Shown: piece by piece, positions 7,151-14,923 of the stretch
Position numbering within the stretch: the first letter of the stretch is position 1
Layout: each line of letters opens with the position of its first letter
Assembly: GCA_040400875.1 (NCBI GenBank)
Contig: JBBAPK010000025.1
Coordinates: 1 to 40,435 of the forward strand
Direction: 5' to 3'
DNA length: 40,435 nt
Source: PBB1 sp040400875
GTDB taxonomy: Bacteria > Pseudomonadota > Gammaproteobacteria > Burkholderiales > Burkholderiaceae_C
Translations under genes and position numbers: made by a program
The notes under the pieces: model-generated
Databases searched by the model: none
Told to the model about the DNA's origin: nothing
Seen by the model: the letters and a program-made list of their open reading frames with translations, nothing else

Positions 7151-8452
7151 TCAAGAGCGGGCTTCTGCGCGCGCGCCGGCATCAGTCGTTGACGGCGACA
7201 TGGGCGCCTCGATGTTTACTGCAGGCAATGCCTGGCTGTCTTTGCGGCGAACTGTCACTGGCAGCGCGAGGGTGACGAGCCAGCAAACGGTCAACATGAC
7301 AGCCGAGCCGATCAGCGAAAACAGCAGGCCGCCCCACTGGTAAAGCAGGCCCGAGAGCAGCGTGCCGAAGAAGCGCCCGAGTGCATTCGCGGCGTAGTAG
7401 AAGCCCACGTCCTCGGCGGCCTTCTCGGAGCCGGCGTAGGCCAGCACCAGGTACGAGTGCACCGAGGAATTGACCGCGAACGCGAATCCGAAGAGTCCGA
7501 GGCCGGCGACCACCACCCATTCGAGGTTCGGCACCTTCATCGCCACCAGCACCGCCAGGCCCATCGGCACGACAGCCAGGAGCGCCGACCACAGGCGCGC
7601 GGCGGGCACCTCGGTGCTCAGCCCGTCGTCGCTGCGCCGCACGATGGCGGGCGCCGCAGCCTGCACGACGCCATAGCCGACGGTCCACAGCGCGACGAAA
7701 CCGCTGACCATCGTGAAGGTCCAGCCCGAGGCATAGAGGAACACCGGCACGCCGACCACGAACCACACGTCACGGGCGCCGAACAAGGCCACGCGGGCGG
7801 CGGCCAGCAGGTTGATGCCGCGGTTCTTGGCGAACAACTCCTTCGCCGACTTCGAGGCCTTGCTCTTACCCATCAGCGGCGGCACGAAGCTGACGACGCC
7901 GACGAACACGACGGCCAGCAGGCCCGCCATGATCCACAGCGCAACCTGGAAGCCCACGGCCTGCAGCAGCAGCCCGCCGAGGAAGAAGCCCACGCCCTTC
8001 ATCGCGTTCTTGCTGCCGGTGAAGAAGGCAACCCACTTGAAGAGCTGACCCGAGGCGTCGCCCGCCGTCGCCTTGATGGCCGACTTGCTGGCGGTCTTGG
8101 TCAGGTCCTTCGCGACGCCGCAGATGCCCTGCGCACCGACGACCCAGGCGACCGACAGCGCCACTGACCATGTCGGCGACAAGGCCGACATCAGCAGGAA
8201 GCCGGTGATCTCGGTGAAGAGACCGACGGTCAGCATGCGCTTGATGCCGTAGCGGGTGGCCAGCCAGCCGCCGATCAGGTTGGCCACGACACCCATGGCC
8301 TCGTACAACAGGAACAGGAAGGCCAGCGTGAACGGTGAGTAGCCCAGCCGGTAGAAGTGCAGCAGCACCAGCATGCGCAACGCGCCGTCGCTGAGCGTGA
8401 AACCCCAGTACGCTGCCGTGACGATGGCGTAGTTGCGCGTGCCGGTGTTCAT
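7151..8452 (-). CDS. arsJ: ArsJ, MFS organoarsenical efflux permease
   Basis: A 433-residue, twelve-helix major facilitator protein. The N-terminus (NYAIVTAAYWGFTLSDGALR) and the segments around GGWLATRYGIKRML and KDLTKTASKSAIK are characteristic of ArsJ. ArsJ exports 1-arseno-3-phosphoglycerate, the unstable product made when GAPDH uses arsenate in place of phosphate; outside the cell the product breaks down to release arsenate. The gene lies 15 bp behind the GAPDH gene, the standard pairing, and 27 bp before arsR. This route detoxifies arsenate without reducing it. Confidence 0.95.
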   Translation of the reverse strand: MNTGTRNYAIVTAAYWGFTLSDGALRMLVLLHFYRLGYSPFTLAFLFLLYEAMGVVANLIGGWLATRYGIKRMLTVGLFTEITGFLLMSALSPTWSVALSVAWVVGAQGICGVAKDLTKTASKSAIKATAGDASGQLFKWVAFFTGSKNAMKGVGFFLGGLLLQAVGFQVALWIMAGLLAVVFVGVVSFVPPLMGKSKASKSAKELFAKNRGINLLAAARVALFGARDVWFVVGVPVFLYASGWTFTMVSGFVALWTVGYGVVQAAAPAIVRRSDDGLSTEVPAARLWSALLAVVPMGLAVLVAMKVPNLEWVVVAGLGLFGFAFAVNSSVHSYLVLAYAGSEKAAEDVGFYYAANALGRFFGTLLSGLLYQWGGLLFSLIGSAVMLTVCWLVTLALPVTVRRKDSQALPAVNIEAPMSPSTTDAGARAEARS

Positions 8453-8467
8453 GGTGCCGACAGACGC

Positions 8468-9523
8468 TCAGATGCCTTGCTGCTGCATGTGGCAGGCCAG
8501 GTCGACCATGCGGCAGGCGTAGCCCATCTCGTTGTCGTACCAGGCATAGACCTTCAGCATCGTGCCGTCGGTCACCATGGTCGAAAGCGCATCGACGATG
8601 CTGCTTCGCGTATCACGCGCATAGTCCGCGCTGACCAGCGGGCGTTCCTCGTAGCCCAGGATGCCGGCGAGCGGGCCCTTGGCGGCTTCGGCGAAGAGCC
8701 GGTTGACCTCCTCGGCCGAGGTCTCGCGCCGTAGCTCGAACACGCAGTCCGTCAGCGAGGCATTGAGGACCGGCGCGCGCACGGCGTGGCCGTTGAGCTT
8801 TCCTTTGAGTTCCGGGTAGATCAGGGCGATGGCGGTGGCACTGCCCGTGGTGGTGGGTGCCAGGCTGAGCATTGCGCTGCGGGCGCGGCGCAGGTCCTTA
8901 TGCGGTGCATCGACCATCAGGTTGGTGTTGGTCGGATCGTGGATCGTGGTGATCTGGCCGTGGCGGATTCCGAGGCCTTCATGAATCACCTTGACCACCG
9001 GAGCTAGGCAGTTCGTGGTGCACGACGCCGCGGTGACGATGCGATCCTTCGAAGGGTCGTACAGATGGTGATTGATGCCGACGACGATGTTCAGCACTGG
9101 GTTGGGACCATGCGCCACCTTCACCGGCGCAGCGACGATCACGCGCTTGGCCCCTCGGTCGAGGTGGCCCTGCAGCGTGTCGGGGGTCAGGAACTTGCCG
9201 GTGCACTCCAGCACCACGTCGACACCCAGGTCCCCCCAGGGGATCTCGGCCGCGGTGGCGTGCGAAGTGAAGCCGAGCTTGCGGTCGTTGATGCGGATCG
9301 CGGTCTCACCGTCGGCTGCGATGTCAGCCCGCCAGCGGCCTTGCACGCTGTCGAACTGCACCAGGTGCGCAGTGGCTGCGGCACCACCCTTGAGTTCGTT
9401 GAGGTGGGCCACCTCCAGCCGGTTGCCCGCACGTGGATCGTCCGCCTGTCGCTCGGCTGCGCCCATCGCCGCGCGCAGCGCCAAGCGGCCGATGCGGCCC
9501 ATTCCGTTGATGCCCACTCTCAT
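8468..9523 (-). CDS. ArsJ-associated glyceraldehyde-3-phosphate dehydrogenase
   Basis: A 351-residue type I GAPDH. The NAD-binding GINGMGRIGRLALR opens the protein and the catalytic cysteine is C168 in TAASCTTNCLAPV; the C-terminal WYDNEMGYACR is conserved. An unusual insert (RQADDPRAGNRLEVAHL and onward) lies near the N-terminus, typical of the paralogue that accompanies ArsJ rather than of the glycolytic enzyme. It converts glyceraldehyde-3-phosphate plus arsenate to 1-arseno-3-phosphoglycerate for export by ArsJ. It is the first gene of the arsenic operon; ATG 9523 has GGGG about 8-10 nt upstream. Confidence 0.94.
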   Translation of the reverse strand: MRVGINGMGRIGRLALRAAMGAAERQADDPRAGNRLEVAHLNELKGGAAATAHLVQFDSVQGRWRADIAADGETAIRINDRKLGFTSHATAAEIPWGDLGVDVVLECTGKFLTPDTLQGHLDRGAKRVIVAAPVKVAHGPNPVLNIVVGINHHLYDPSKDRIVTAASCTTNCLAPVVKVIHEGLGIRHGQITTIHDPTNTNLMVDAPHKDLRRARSAMLSLAPTTTGSATAIALIYPELKGKLNGHAVRAPVLNASLTDCVFELRRETSAEEVNRLFAEAAKGPLAGILGYEERPLVSADYARDTRSSIVDALSTMVTDGTMLKVYAWYDNEMGYACRMVDLACHMQQQGI

Positions 9524-9564
9524 GCCGTCTACCCCGTAGCAGTCCCGCGAGAAGTCTCAAACGC

Positions 9565-9580
9565 TTCCAGCGAGATGGAA
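9565..9580. promoter_or_regulatory. Candidate operator upstream of the ars operon
   Basis: A perfect inverted repeat TTCCA-N6-TGGAA lies 42 bp upstream of the first gene of the arsenic operon, where a repressor site is expected. A TACATT hexamer on the operon strand partly overlaps it, though no convincing -35 box sits at the right distance. Binding by ArsR is inferred from position only. Confidence 0.4.
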
Positions 9581-9689
9581 ATGTACGGCTAGTTTGTGAC
9601 GGTTGGTTGACAGCTGAAGAATGGGGCAGACACCCGATCACAACCGACCGCTTCGCGGCTTGCTTTCGGACGGGACAGAGGACTGCTGT

Positions 9690-9721
9690 GGGTCGCTATG
9701 GAGAGCTCTACATAGCGACCC
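9690..9721. repeat. 32-bp near-perfect palindrome
   Basis: Arms GGGTCGCTATG (9690-9700) and CATAGCGACCC (9711-9721) are exact reverse complements. The centre contains AGAGCTCT, itself palindromic, so only one base pair in the whole 32 bp is mismatched. No T-tract follows, so it is not an obvious terminator. It overlaps the left 33-bp inverted repeat by 6 bp. It could be a recombinase or repressor site, or a cruciform. Confidence 0.9.
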
Positions 9722-9748
9722 CTATGCATAGGTCGCAACTATGCGCAG
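9716..9748 (+). repeat. Left copy of a perfect 33-bp inverted repeat
   Basis: These 33 bases are the exact reverse complement of 10139-10171. The unit contains the 12-bp palindrome CCTATGCATAGG and ends in AACTATGCGCAG. No target-site duplication is visible at the outer ends (CATAG on the left, AAAGC on the right). With the right copy it bounds 390 bp of DNA that shows no convincing gene. Confidence 0.92.
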
Positions 9749-10138
9749 ATCGTGTCAGTGGCTGCACGATTTCTCCTATGAGGATGGCCCGCGAGGCCCG
9801 GCAACTTGTTCGCATAGTTTCGGGCGCCATGAGCACGCGCTTTGCGCGGTGCCAGCGTGTGGTGATCCCGTGTGCAGTACGACGGCCAAGATCGTCGCTC
9901 GAATATGCGGCAACCCGGAACAGTCGGGAGGCCCCGTAAACCCTGGCGTTGTCGCGAGCCGATCACGGTCGTCGGCGCCATAGGTTCGACGACCATCCTC
10001 GAGAGCGGCAACTGGCGACGGAGATTGCCCACTGCGTCGCAAGACCACGCGCGTGCAAAAACTATGTCGAGATCCGATTGACCGCACCTGGGTCAAAGCC
10101 GCGCAATTCCTCGATCTCAGCGTCGTAACGCTCCTCTC
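9749..10138. other. Non-coding interior between 33-bp inverted repeats
   Basis: A 390-bp stretch with no open frame that has a plausible start, ribosome binding site or family resemblance. It carries further partial copies of the repeat half-site: CGCATAGTT at 9811-9819 and AACTATGTCG at 10060-10069, plus isolated CTATG/CATAG pentamers at 9776 and 9979. The arrangement suggests iterated protein-binding sites or a small non-autonomous element rather than a decayed gene. Confidence 0.6.
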
Positions 10139-10171
10139 CTGCGCATAGTTGCGACCTATGCATAGGGGTCG
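10139..10171 (-). repeat. Right copy of a perfect 33-bp inverted repeat
   Basis: Exact reverse complement of 9716-9748. Its outer end stops 10 bp short of the stop codon of the HTH-like gene at 10182. GGGGTCG forms the outer edge here, which recalls the GGGG start of Tn3-family ends, but the orientation (GGGG facing outwards) and length do not fit that family. Confidence 0.92.
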
Positions 10172-10181
10172 AAAGCTGGCG

Positions 10182-10622
10182 TTACCTGAGCCGAGCGCGC
10201 TGGTCATCCCACAACGCCGGCGGATCCACGGCCAGGTCAAACAGCGTGACGTGGTTGGGCATGGCGTCATCGAGGATGGCCGCCACGATGTCCGGCGCCA
10301 ACGTCGTCAGGTTGACCATCCGGCTGACGTAGCTGTTGTCGATCCCTTCCCGGGCGGCGATCTCCTTGAGGAACTTGACCTCGCCCGACTCCAGCATGGC
10401 CAGCCAGCGGTGCCCTCTGGCCAGCGCCAGTTGCAACGGCGTGGTGGCGGTGTCCCAAGGTCTGGCCTTGGCGGGTTCGCCGGTCACCGGGTCGATCGGC
10501 AGCGTGACCAGCTTGCGCCCACTGCGCCGCTTGATCTGGATCGGTATCGACAAGGTCAGCCGCCCATCGCTGGCAGCGATGACGTCGGGCGCGCCCGTCT
10601 TCTGGATGCGGATTTCGCTCAT
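10182..10622 (-). CDS. Recombinase-associated HTH-like protein, unknown function
   Basis: A 146-residue protein starting at ATG 10622, which overlaps the recombinase stop as ATGA. The middle contains a helix-turn-helix-like stretch (FLKEIAAREGIDNSYVSRMV) resembling the DNA-binding part of ParB/KorB-type proteins, and the N-terminal half is rich in short polar strands (SIPIQIKRRSGRK). It follows a serine recombinase, an arrangement seen in integrated elements. A role as recombination accessory factor or regulator is inferred. It appears intact although its partner recombinase is truncated. Longer forms starting further upstream would run through the recombinase gene and are unlikely. Confidence 0.75.
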   Translation of the reverse strand: MSEIRIQKTGAPDVIAASDGRLTLSIPIQIKRRSGRKLVTLPIDPVTGEPAKARPWDTATTPLQLALARGHRWLAMLESGEVKFLKEIAAREGIDNSYVSRMVNLTTLAPDIVAAILDDAMPNHVTLFDLAVDPPALWDDQRARLR

Positions 10623-11194
10623 GCCAATGCCTCCTCGTGCTGGGCCGCGCCCGTTGGTTGAAGTTCCAGCACCAGGCGCTCGATGCCGTTGGCGCGCAGT
10701 CGCACCTCCAGGTCGTTGGGCGACACGATCACCTTCTCGACCAGCAGTTTGACGATGCGCGTCTGCTCGGCTGGGAAGAGCTGGTCCCATATCGTGTCGA
10801 GCCGCGTCATGGCGACGGTGACCTTGGCTTTGTCGAGGCTGGGGTCGAGTTTGATCGCGCGAGGCAGGACGTCCCCCAAGAGATCCGGCGATCGCAGGAC
10901 CGCGCGCAGTTGGTCCAGCACGGCGGATTCAAGCTCAGCAGCCGGCAGCCGTGGCAGGCCAGACGCGCCCGCGTGTTCCTTGTTCTCGCGCTGCGGCACG
11001 TAGTAGCGGTAGCGGCGACCGTTCTTCTTGGTGGTGTGAAACGGCGACAAGGCACGGCCGTCGTTGCCGAAGACGATGCCCTTGAGCAGGTACGGCACGG
11101 TCGCCCTCGTGGCGTTGCCGCGAACCCGACCGTTGGTGGCCAGGATGGCGTGTACCTTGTTCCACAGTTCGTGGTCGGCACCGTGAGGAGTGGG
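10619..11194 (-). pseudogene. C-terminal remnant of a large serine recombinase
   Basis: The frame reads about 190 codons that resemble the C-terminal half of large serine site-specific recombinases: a region around ELWNKVHAILATNGRVRGNA, then LLKGIVFGNDGRALSP with a YRYYV strand (the beta-ribbon region), and a long helical tail (PAEQTRIVKLLVEKVIVSP). The N-terminal resolvase domain with the catalytic serine is absent: an in-frame stop lies at 11195-11197 and nothing upstream resembles the missing part. The zinc-binding cysteines of the ribbon also appear to be missing. An internal start could express the fragment, but it would be catalytically dead. It marks an old insertion or deletion between the arsenic and copper gene clusters. 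Confidence 0.8.
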
Positions 11195-11298
11195 TCAAGG
11201 GCGAGCACCCGCCGAGCATCGTGTTCCGGGATGAGACGCCGCGCTGCGGCAACGCAACCAGGCGATCTTGCGCTGCGCGGTAAGCACAGACCCATTGC

Positions 11299-11309
11299 CC
11301 GATAATCGG
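11299..11309. promoter_or_regulatory. Possible -10 box with overlapping palindrome before the copper operon
   Basis: The sequence CCGAT-A-ATCGG is a perfect inverted repeat and contains GATAAT, a fair -10 hexamer (11301-11306). It ends 5 bp before the GTG start at 11315, so a transcript from it would be almost leaderless. No -35 box is seen at the usual spacing. Regulation by a copper-responsive activator is possible but not shown. Confidence 0.3.
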
Positions 11310-11314
11310 TCCCT

Positions 11315-11719
11315 GTGAAGTACCTCCGCACCTTCATCCTGGTTCTGCTCGCAGTCCTGCTTCCCATGCGGGGTGCGGTTGCGGCTGCCATGCTGTGCCC
11401 GGGTGAGTCCTCCGCGGTCAGCACGGCCGCGACTGCTGGTCATGGACACCACGACATGCAAGCCGACCACGACATGGAAGTGCATCACGCTGCGACGCAC
11501 GATCATTCGCACCCGGCTGCGTCGGACGAATCTCCATCGGCTGGGCACGCTACTACGTGCCAGTTTTGTGCCGGTGGTTGCTGCGTGACACCCCTTGCGT
11601 TCGCACCGCCGTCTGTGGAGAGCCCACGCCTGACTGCCCTGGCCGCGTTCCCCGCGCTGACGGCGCGCGTCACGGCCTTCTACCCGGACGGCCAGGACCG
11701 TCCACCACGAACTATCTGA
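11315..11719 (+). CDS. Exported His/Cys-rich metal-binding protein (CopL-like)
   Basis: A 134-residue secreted protein starting at GTG 11315. Residues 1-25 form a signal peptide (FILVLLAVLLPMRGAVAAA). The mature part has a dense histidine and methionine region (HGHHDMQADHDMEVHH, then THDHSH) followed by CQFCAGGCC (C82, C85, C89, C90). Such composition is typical of periplasmic copper- or zinc-buffering proteins, and its position ahead of a multicopper oxidase supports copper. It resembles CopL-like proteins, but I cannot assign a family with certainty. It is the first gene of the copper operon, 103 bp before the next. Confidence 0.75.
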   Translation: MKYLRTFILVLLAVLLPMRGAVAAAMLCPGESSAVSTAATAGHGHHDMQADHDMEVHHAATHDHSHPAASDESPSAGHATTCQFCAGGCCVTPLAFAPPSVESPRLTALAAFPALTARVTAFYPDGQDRPPRTI

Positions 11720-11821
11720 CCCCATCAGGCCTCCGCTGAGAGGCCGAACAGGGCTCGTGCGTCCGCCGCACGGAAACCCGCTGGCGGCAATGTCTGCTGG
11801 CGTACCAGATGAGTTCGAACA

Positions 11822-12172
11822 ATGAAAAAAAATCTCTGCGCATGGGGCGTCGCCACGGCTTCTTGCCTGCCGCTTCTGGCGGCTGCACAGGCCGCCAGGA
11901 ACGAGGCGCCGAAAGCCGTGCATCAGTTGACCTACCGGTCAGCGTTTGCCGACTACAAGCCTTACAGAGACGCGCCGCTGGCCAACTGGCGGGAAGTCAA
12001 TGACGTCGTCGCAGGGGCGCCCGGTGGTTCAGGCGGTAACGCAGGCCACGGCATGGGCGGCATGAAAGGCATGGAGATGCCAGCCACGCCTGCCGCTCCT
12101 GAGAGCGATCCAATGCAAATGAAGTCGATACCCAACCATGACGGTCATCACAAACAAGGAGGCAAGCCATGA
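11822..12172 (+). CDS. Exported Met/His-rich small protein, copper operon
   Basis: A 116-residue protein with an N-terminal signal peptide (about residues 1-25, ending AAAQAA). A conserved-looking middle (SAFADYKPYRDAPLANWREV) is followed by a Gly/Met/His-rich segment (GHGMGGMKGMEMP) and a C-terminal IPNHDGHHKQGG. Methionine-rich tracts of this kind bind cuprous copper. Its stop overlaps the start of the TolC-like gene (ATGA), so the two are probably co-translated. Its likely place is the periplasm, as a copper carrier for the efflux protein or oxidase; this is inferred. Confidence 0.75.
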   Translation: MKKNLCAWGVATASCLPLLAAAQAARNEAPKAVHQLTYRSAFADYKPYRDAPLANWREVNDVVAGAPGGSGGNAGHGMGGMKGMEMPATPAAPESDPMQMKSIPNHDGHHKQGGKP

Positions 12173-13530
12173 TTCGCCTGACCGCTGCGGTGTTGGCCTC
12201 GCTCGCGTTGGTTGGCTGTGCATCCTTCTCGCAGGACAGCGGCTTCAATGCGGTGGAGCAGCTGACCAAAGAGCGCATCGGGCATGCGCCGAACTACCAA
12301 CGCACGGCTGAGCAGTCTGACTCGGCCAAGGCACGCGTCACAGAGCTACTCAAACAACCGCTCACCGCCGACAGCGTCGTCGAAATCGCTCTGCTGAACA
12401 ACCGCGGCCTGCAGGTCAGCTATGCCGACTTGGGTATCGCAGAGTCCGACCTGGTACGTGCAGGTCGGCTCGCCAACCCGTCGTTCAGATTCGGGCGTTT
12501 GAGCAACGGCCGTGCGACGGAAATCGACCGCGCCGTCATCTTTGACGCGCTGTCGCTCTTCACCATGCCGCTGGCCAAGCAGGTCGAACAGGGGCTCTTC
12601 GAGCAGGCGCAGTTGCAGGCGGCTTTCGAGACCGTCGGCGTCGCAGGCGAGGCACGCAAGGCCTTCTTCGAGGCCGTGACTGCCCAGCAACTCGTTGGCT
12701 ACTTTGGACAGGTCAAAGAGGCTGCAGACGCCTCCAACGAGTTGGCCAAGCGCATGGTGGCCGCCGGCAACTTCAACAAGTTGGCCCAGATGCGCGAGCA
12801 GTCCTTTCACTCCGACGCGACCACGCAGCTCGCACGAGAGCAACACCAGGCTCTCGCCGCCCGAGAGCGGCTGATACGGGTCTTGGCGCTCAGCGGCGAA
12901 CAGCTCGACTTCAAGCTGCCAGACCGGTTGCCCGACTTGCCAGACGCCCCGGCCGAACCGAAGGATGCCGAACAGACGGCGATGGACAAGCGTCTGGACG
13001 TGCAGATGGCCAAACGCTCGACCGAAGCCACGGCCAGATCTCTCGGCCTCACGAAGACAACCCGCTTCATCAACGTGCTCAATGTGGGCTATCAAAACAA
13101 GAGCAACACCGGTGAGCCCCGCATGAACGGCTACGAAATCGAACTGGAGTTGCCCCTTTTCGATTTCGGCACCGCCCGAGTCGCACGGGCCGAGTCGACC
13201 TACATGCGGTCGGTGAACCGCACCGCGCAAGTTGCCGTGAACGCACGGTCCGAAGTGCGCGAGTCCTACTCTGCGTACCGGACTGCCTATGACCTGGCAC
13301 GGCATTACCGTGACGAGGTCGTGCCGCTGCGCAAGCGCATCTCGGACGAGAACCTGCTTCGCTACAACGGGATGCTGGCCAGCGTCTTCGAACTGTTGGC
13401 CGACTCCAAAGACCAGATTACTGCGGTCACCGGAGCTGTCGAGGCATTGCGCGACTACTGGGTGGCCGAAACGAACCTGCAAGCCGCACTCACGGGCCGA
13501 ACGCCCGGCTCCGCGCAAGTCGCGCCCTGA
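12169..13530 (+). CDS. TolC-family outer membrane efflux lipoprotein
   Basis: A 453-residue outer-membrane factor of the TolC/CusC class. The signal peptide ends in a lipobox (LASLALVGC), so the mature protein would be acylated at C17. The protein shows the two long repeats of helical segments expected of the family; LLNNRGLQVSYADLGIAESD and LPLFDFGTARVARAESTYM are the conserved landmarks of the two halves. It would form a trimeric outer-membrane channel. No RND pump or membrane fusion protein gene is next to it, which is unusual for a CusC-type protein. ATG 12169 overlaps the previous stop; the multicopper oxidase gene follows after 12 bp. Confidence 0.9.
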   Translation: MIRLTAAVLASLALVGCASFSQDSGFNAVEQLTKERIGHAPNYQRTAEQSDSAKARVTELLKQPLTADSVVEIALLNNRGLQVSYADLGIAESDLVRAGRLANPSFRFGRLSNGRATEIDRAVIFDALSLFTMPLAKQVEQGLFEQAQLQAAFETVGVAGEARKAFFEAVTAQQLVGYFGQVKEAADASNELAKRMVAAGNFNKLAQMREQSFHSDATTQLAREQHQALAARERLIRVLALSGEQLDFKLPDRLPDLPDAPAEPKDAEQTAMDKRLDVQMAKRSTEATARSLGLTKTTRFINVLNVGYQNKSNTGEPRMNGYEIELELPLFDFGTARVARAESTYMRSVNRTAQVAVNARSEVRESYSAYRTAYDLARHYRDEVVPLRKRISDENLLRYNGMLASVFELLADSKDQITAVTGAVEALRDYWVAETNLQAALTGRTPGSAQVAP

Positions 13531-13542
13531 AGGACAAAGACC

Positions 13543-14910
13543 ATGACCAACCGCAGAACATTCTTCAAAGCAGCGGGCGCGACCCTGCTCGGGGCAGCCG
13601 CCGTCAGCCGTGCCGGCGCCGCCTTGCTTCCCGAGGCGGTGACGCAACCCTCTGCTGCCATGCAGCTGCCGCCGTTGCCACCGAACGGCCGGCCGTACCA
13701 ACCCATCGTCACGCTCAACGGCTGGTCACTGCCGTGGCGCATGAAGGACAACGTCAAGGAGTTCCACTTGGTGGCCGAACCGGTGGTGCGAGAAATCGCC
13801 CCTGGCATGAAAGCCAACCTCTGGGGCTACAACGGCCAAAGCCCGGGCCCGACCATCGAAGCCGTCGAAGGTGATCGCATCCGCATCTTCGTCACCAACA
13901 AGCTGCCGGAGGTGACCAGTGTTCACTGGCACGGCGTCTTGCTGCCCTCGGGGATGGACGGTGTCACCGGCCTGACCCAACCGCCCATTGAGGTCGGCAA
14001 GACCTTCATGTACGAGTTCGTTCTGCAGCGCTCGGGCACTTTTATGTACCACCCTCACGCCGACGAGATGACGCAGATGGCGATGGGAATGATGGGGCTG
14101 TTCATCGTGCACCCGAAGGACCCGAAGCAATTCAGGGTCGACCGTGACTTCGGCTTCATCCTCAACGCCTACGACATCGAGCCCGGCAGTGCGACGCCCA
14201 AGGTGAACACGATGCTCGACTTCAACCTGTGGGCGTGGAACAGCCGTGCGTTCCCGGGGATCGACTCGTTCGTGGCGCGCACCGGAGACCGCGTGCGGAT
14301 CCGGGTGGGCAATCTGACGATGACCAACCATCCCATCCATATGCATGGACCTCATTTTGAGGTGACCGGAACCGATGGCGGCTGGGTGCCCAAGACGGCA
14401 CGCTGGCCGGAGGTCACGACCGACATTGCCGTCGGCCAGATGCGTGCCTTCGAGTTCGACGCCATCGCCGGGGACTGGGCCATCCATTGCCACAAGTCGC
14501 ACCACACGATGAACGCGATGGGTCACGGTGTCCCCACGATGATCGGCGTGGACCACCGGGACGTGGCGAAGAAGATTGCGAGCCTGGTTCCCGACTACAT
14601 GGTGATGGGCGACAAAGGCATGCACGACATGGCCGTGATGGAAATGCCCATCCCCGACAACACGCTGCCGATGATGACCGGCACGGGTCCCTTTGGGCCG
14701 GTTGGCATGGGTGGCATGTTCAGCGTCGTGAAGGTGCGTGACGAGGTCCAGCGTGGAGACTTCCGCGATCCCGGGCCGTACAAGCATCCAGCCGGAACGC
14801 TGGCCAGCGAGTACACGGCCGAGATGCCCGAGCCCGCGCGCACGGCTGCACCCAAAGCCGACGCCAAGACCTTGCAAGTTCGCAAACCTGTCATCCACCC
14901 AGGCCACTGA
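13543..14910 (+). CDS. Tat-exported multicopper oxidase (copper oxidase)
   Basis: A 455-residue multicopper oxidase. The N-terminus carries a twin-arginine signal (NRRTFFKAAG) followed by a hydrophobic stretch ending near AGA. All four copper-ligand motifs are visible: HWHG (H128, H130), HPHAD (H170, H172), HPIHMHG (H263, H266, H268) and HCHKSHH (H315, C316, H317). After the last motif comes a Met-rich segment with several GM and MM pairs, as in copper-tolerance oxidases. It would oxidise cuprous to cupric copper in the periplasm and reduce oxygen to water. At 455 residues it is shorter than PcoA/CopA (about 600), matching the compact oxidases found with TolC-like genes. Confidence 0.94.
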   Translation: MTNRRTFFKAAGATLLGAAAVSRAGAALLPEAVTQPSAAMQLPPLPPNGRPYQPIVTLNGWSLPWRMKDNVKEFHLVAEPVVREIAPGMKANLWGYNGQSPGPTIEAVEGDRIRIFVTNKLPEVTSVHWHGVLLPSGMDGVTGLTQPPIEVGKTFMYEFVLQRSGTFMYHPHADEMTQMAMGMMGLFIVHPKDPKQFRVDRDFGFILNAYDIEPGSATPKVNTMLDFNLWAWNSRAFPGIDSFVARTGDRVRIRVGNLTMTNHPIHMHGPHFEVTGTDGGWVPKTARWPEVTTDIAVGQMRAFEFDAIAGDWAIHCHKSHHTMNAMGHGVPTMIGVDHRDVAKKIASLVPDYMVMGDKGMHDMAVMEMPIPDNTLPMMTGTGPFGPVGMGGMFSVVKVRDEVQRGDFRDPGPYKHPAGTLASEYTAEMPEPARTAAPKADAKTLQVRKPVIHPGH

Positions 14911-14923
14911 AGGAGATCTGTCG

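Noticed and set aside
9607..9612. TTGACA on the plus strand as a -35 box
   Set aside because: No -10 box lies 16-19 bp downstream and no gene follows on that strand.
9716..10171. Tn3-family transposon ends
   Set aside because: GGGG lies at the outer edge but faces outwards, length is 33 not 38 bp, and neither a 5-bp target duplication nor a transposase is present.
11180..11240. Short plus-strand frame reading EEWVKGEHPPSIVFRDE
   Set aside because: Looks protein-like but has no start, ribosome site or continuation and overlaps the broken edge of the recombinase remnant; probably chance.
11728..11745. Inverted repeat GGCCTC-N6-GAGGCC between the first two copper genes
   Set aside because: Could be a weak hairpin but has no T-tract and no sign of regulation; not enough to call a terminator or attenuator.
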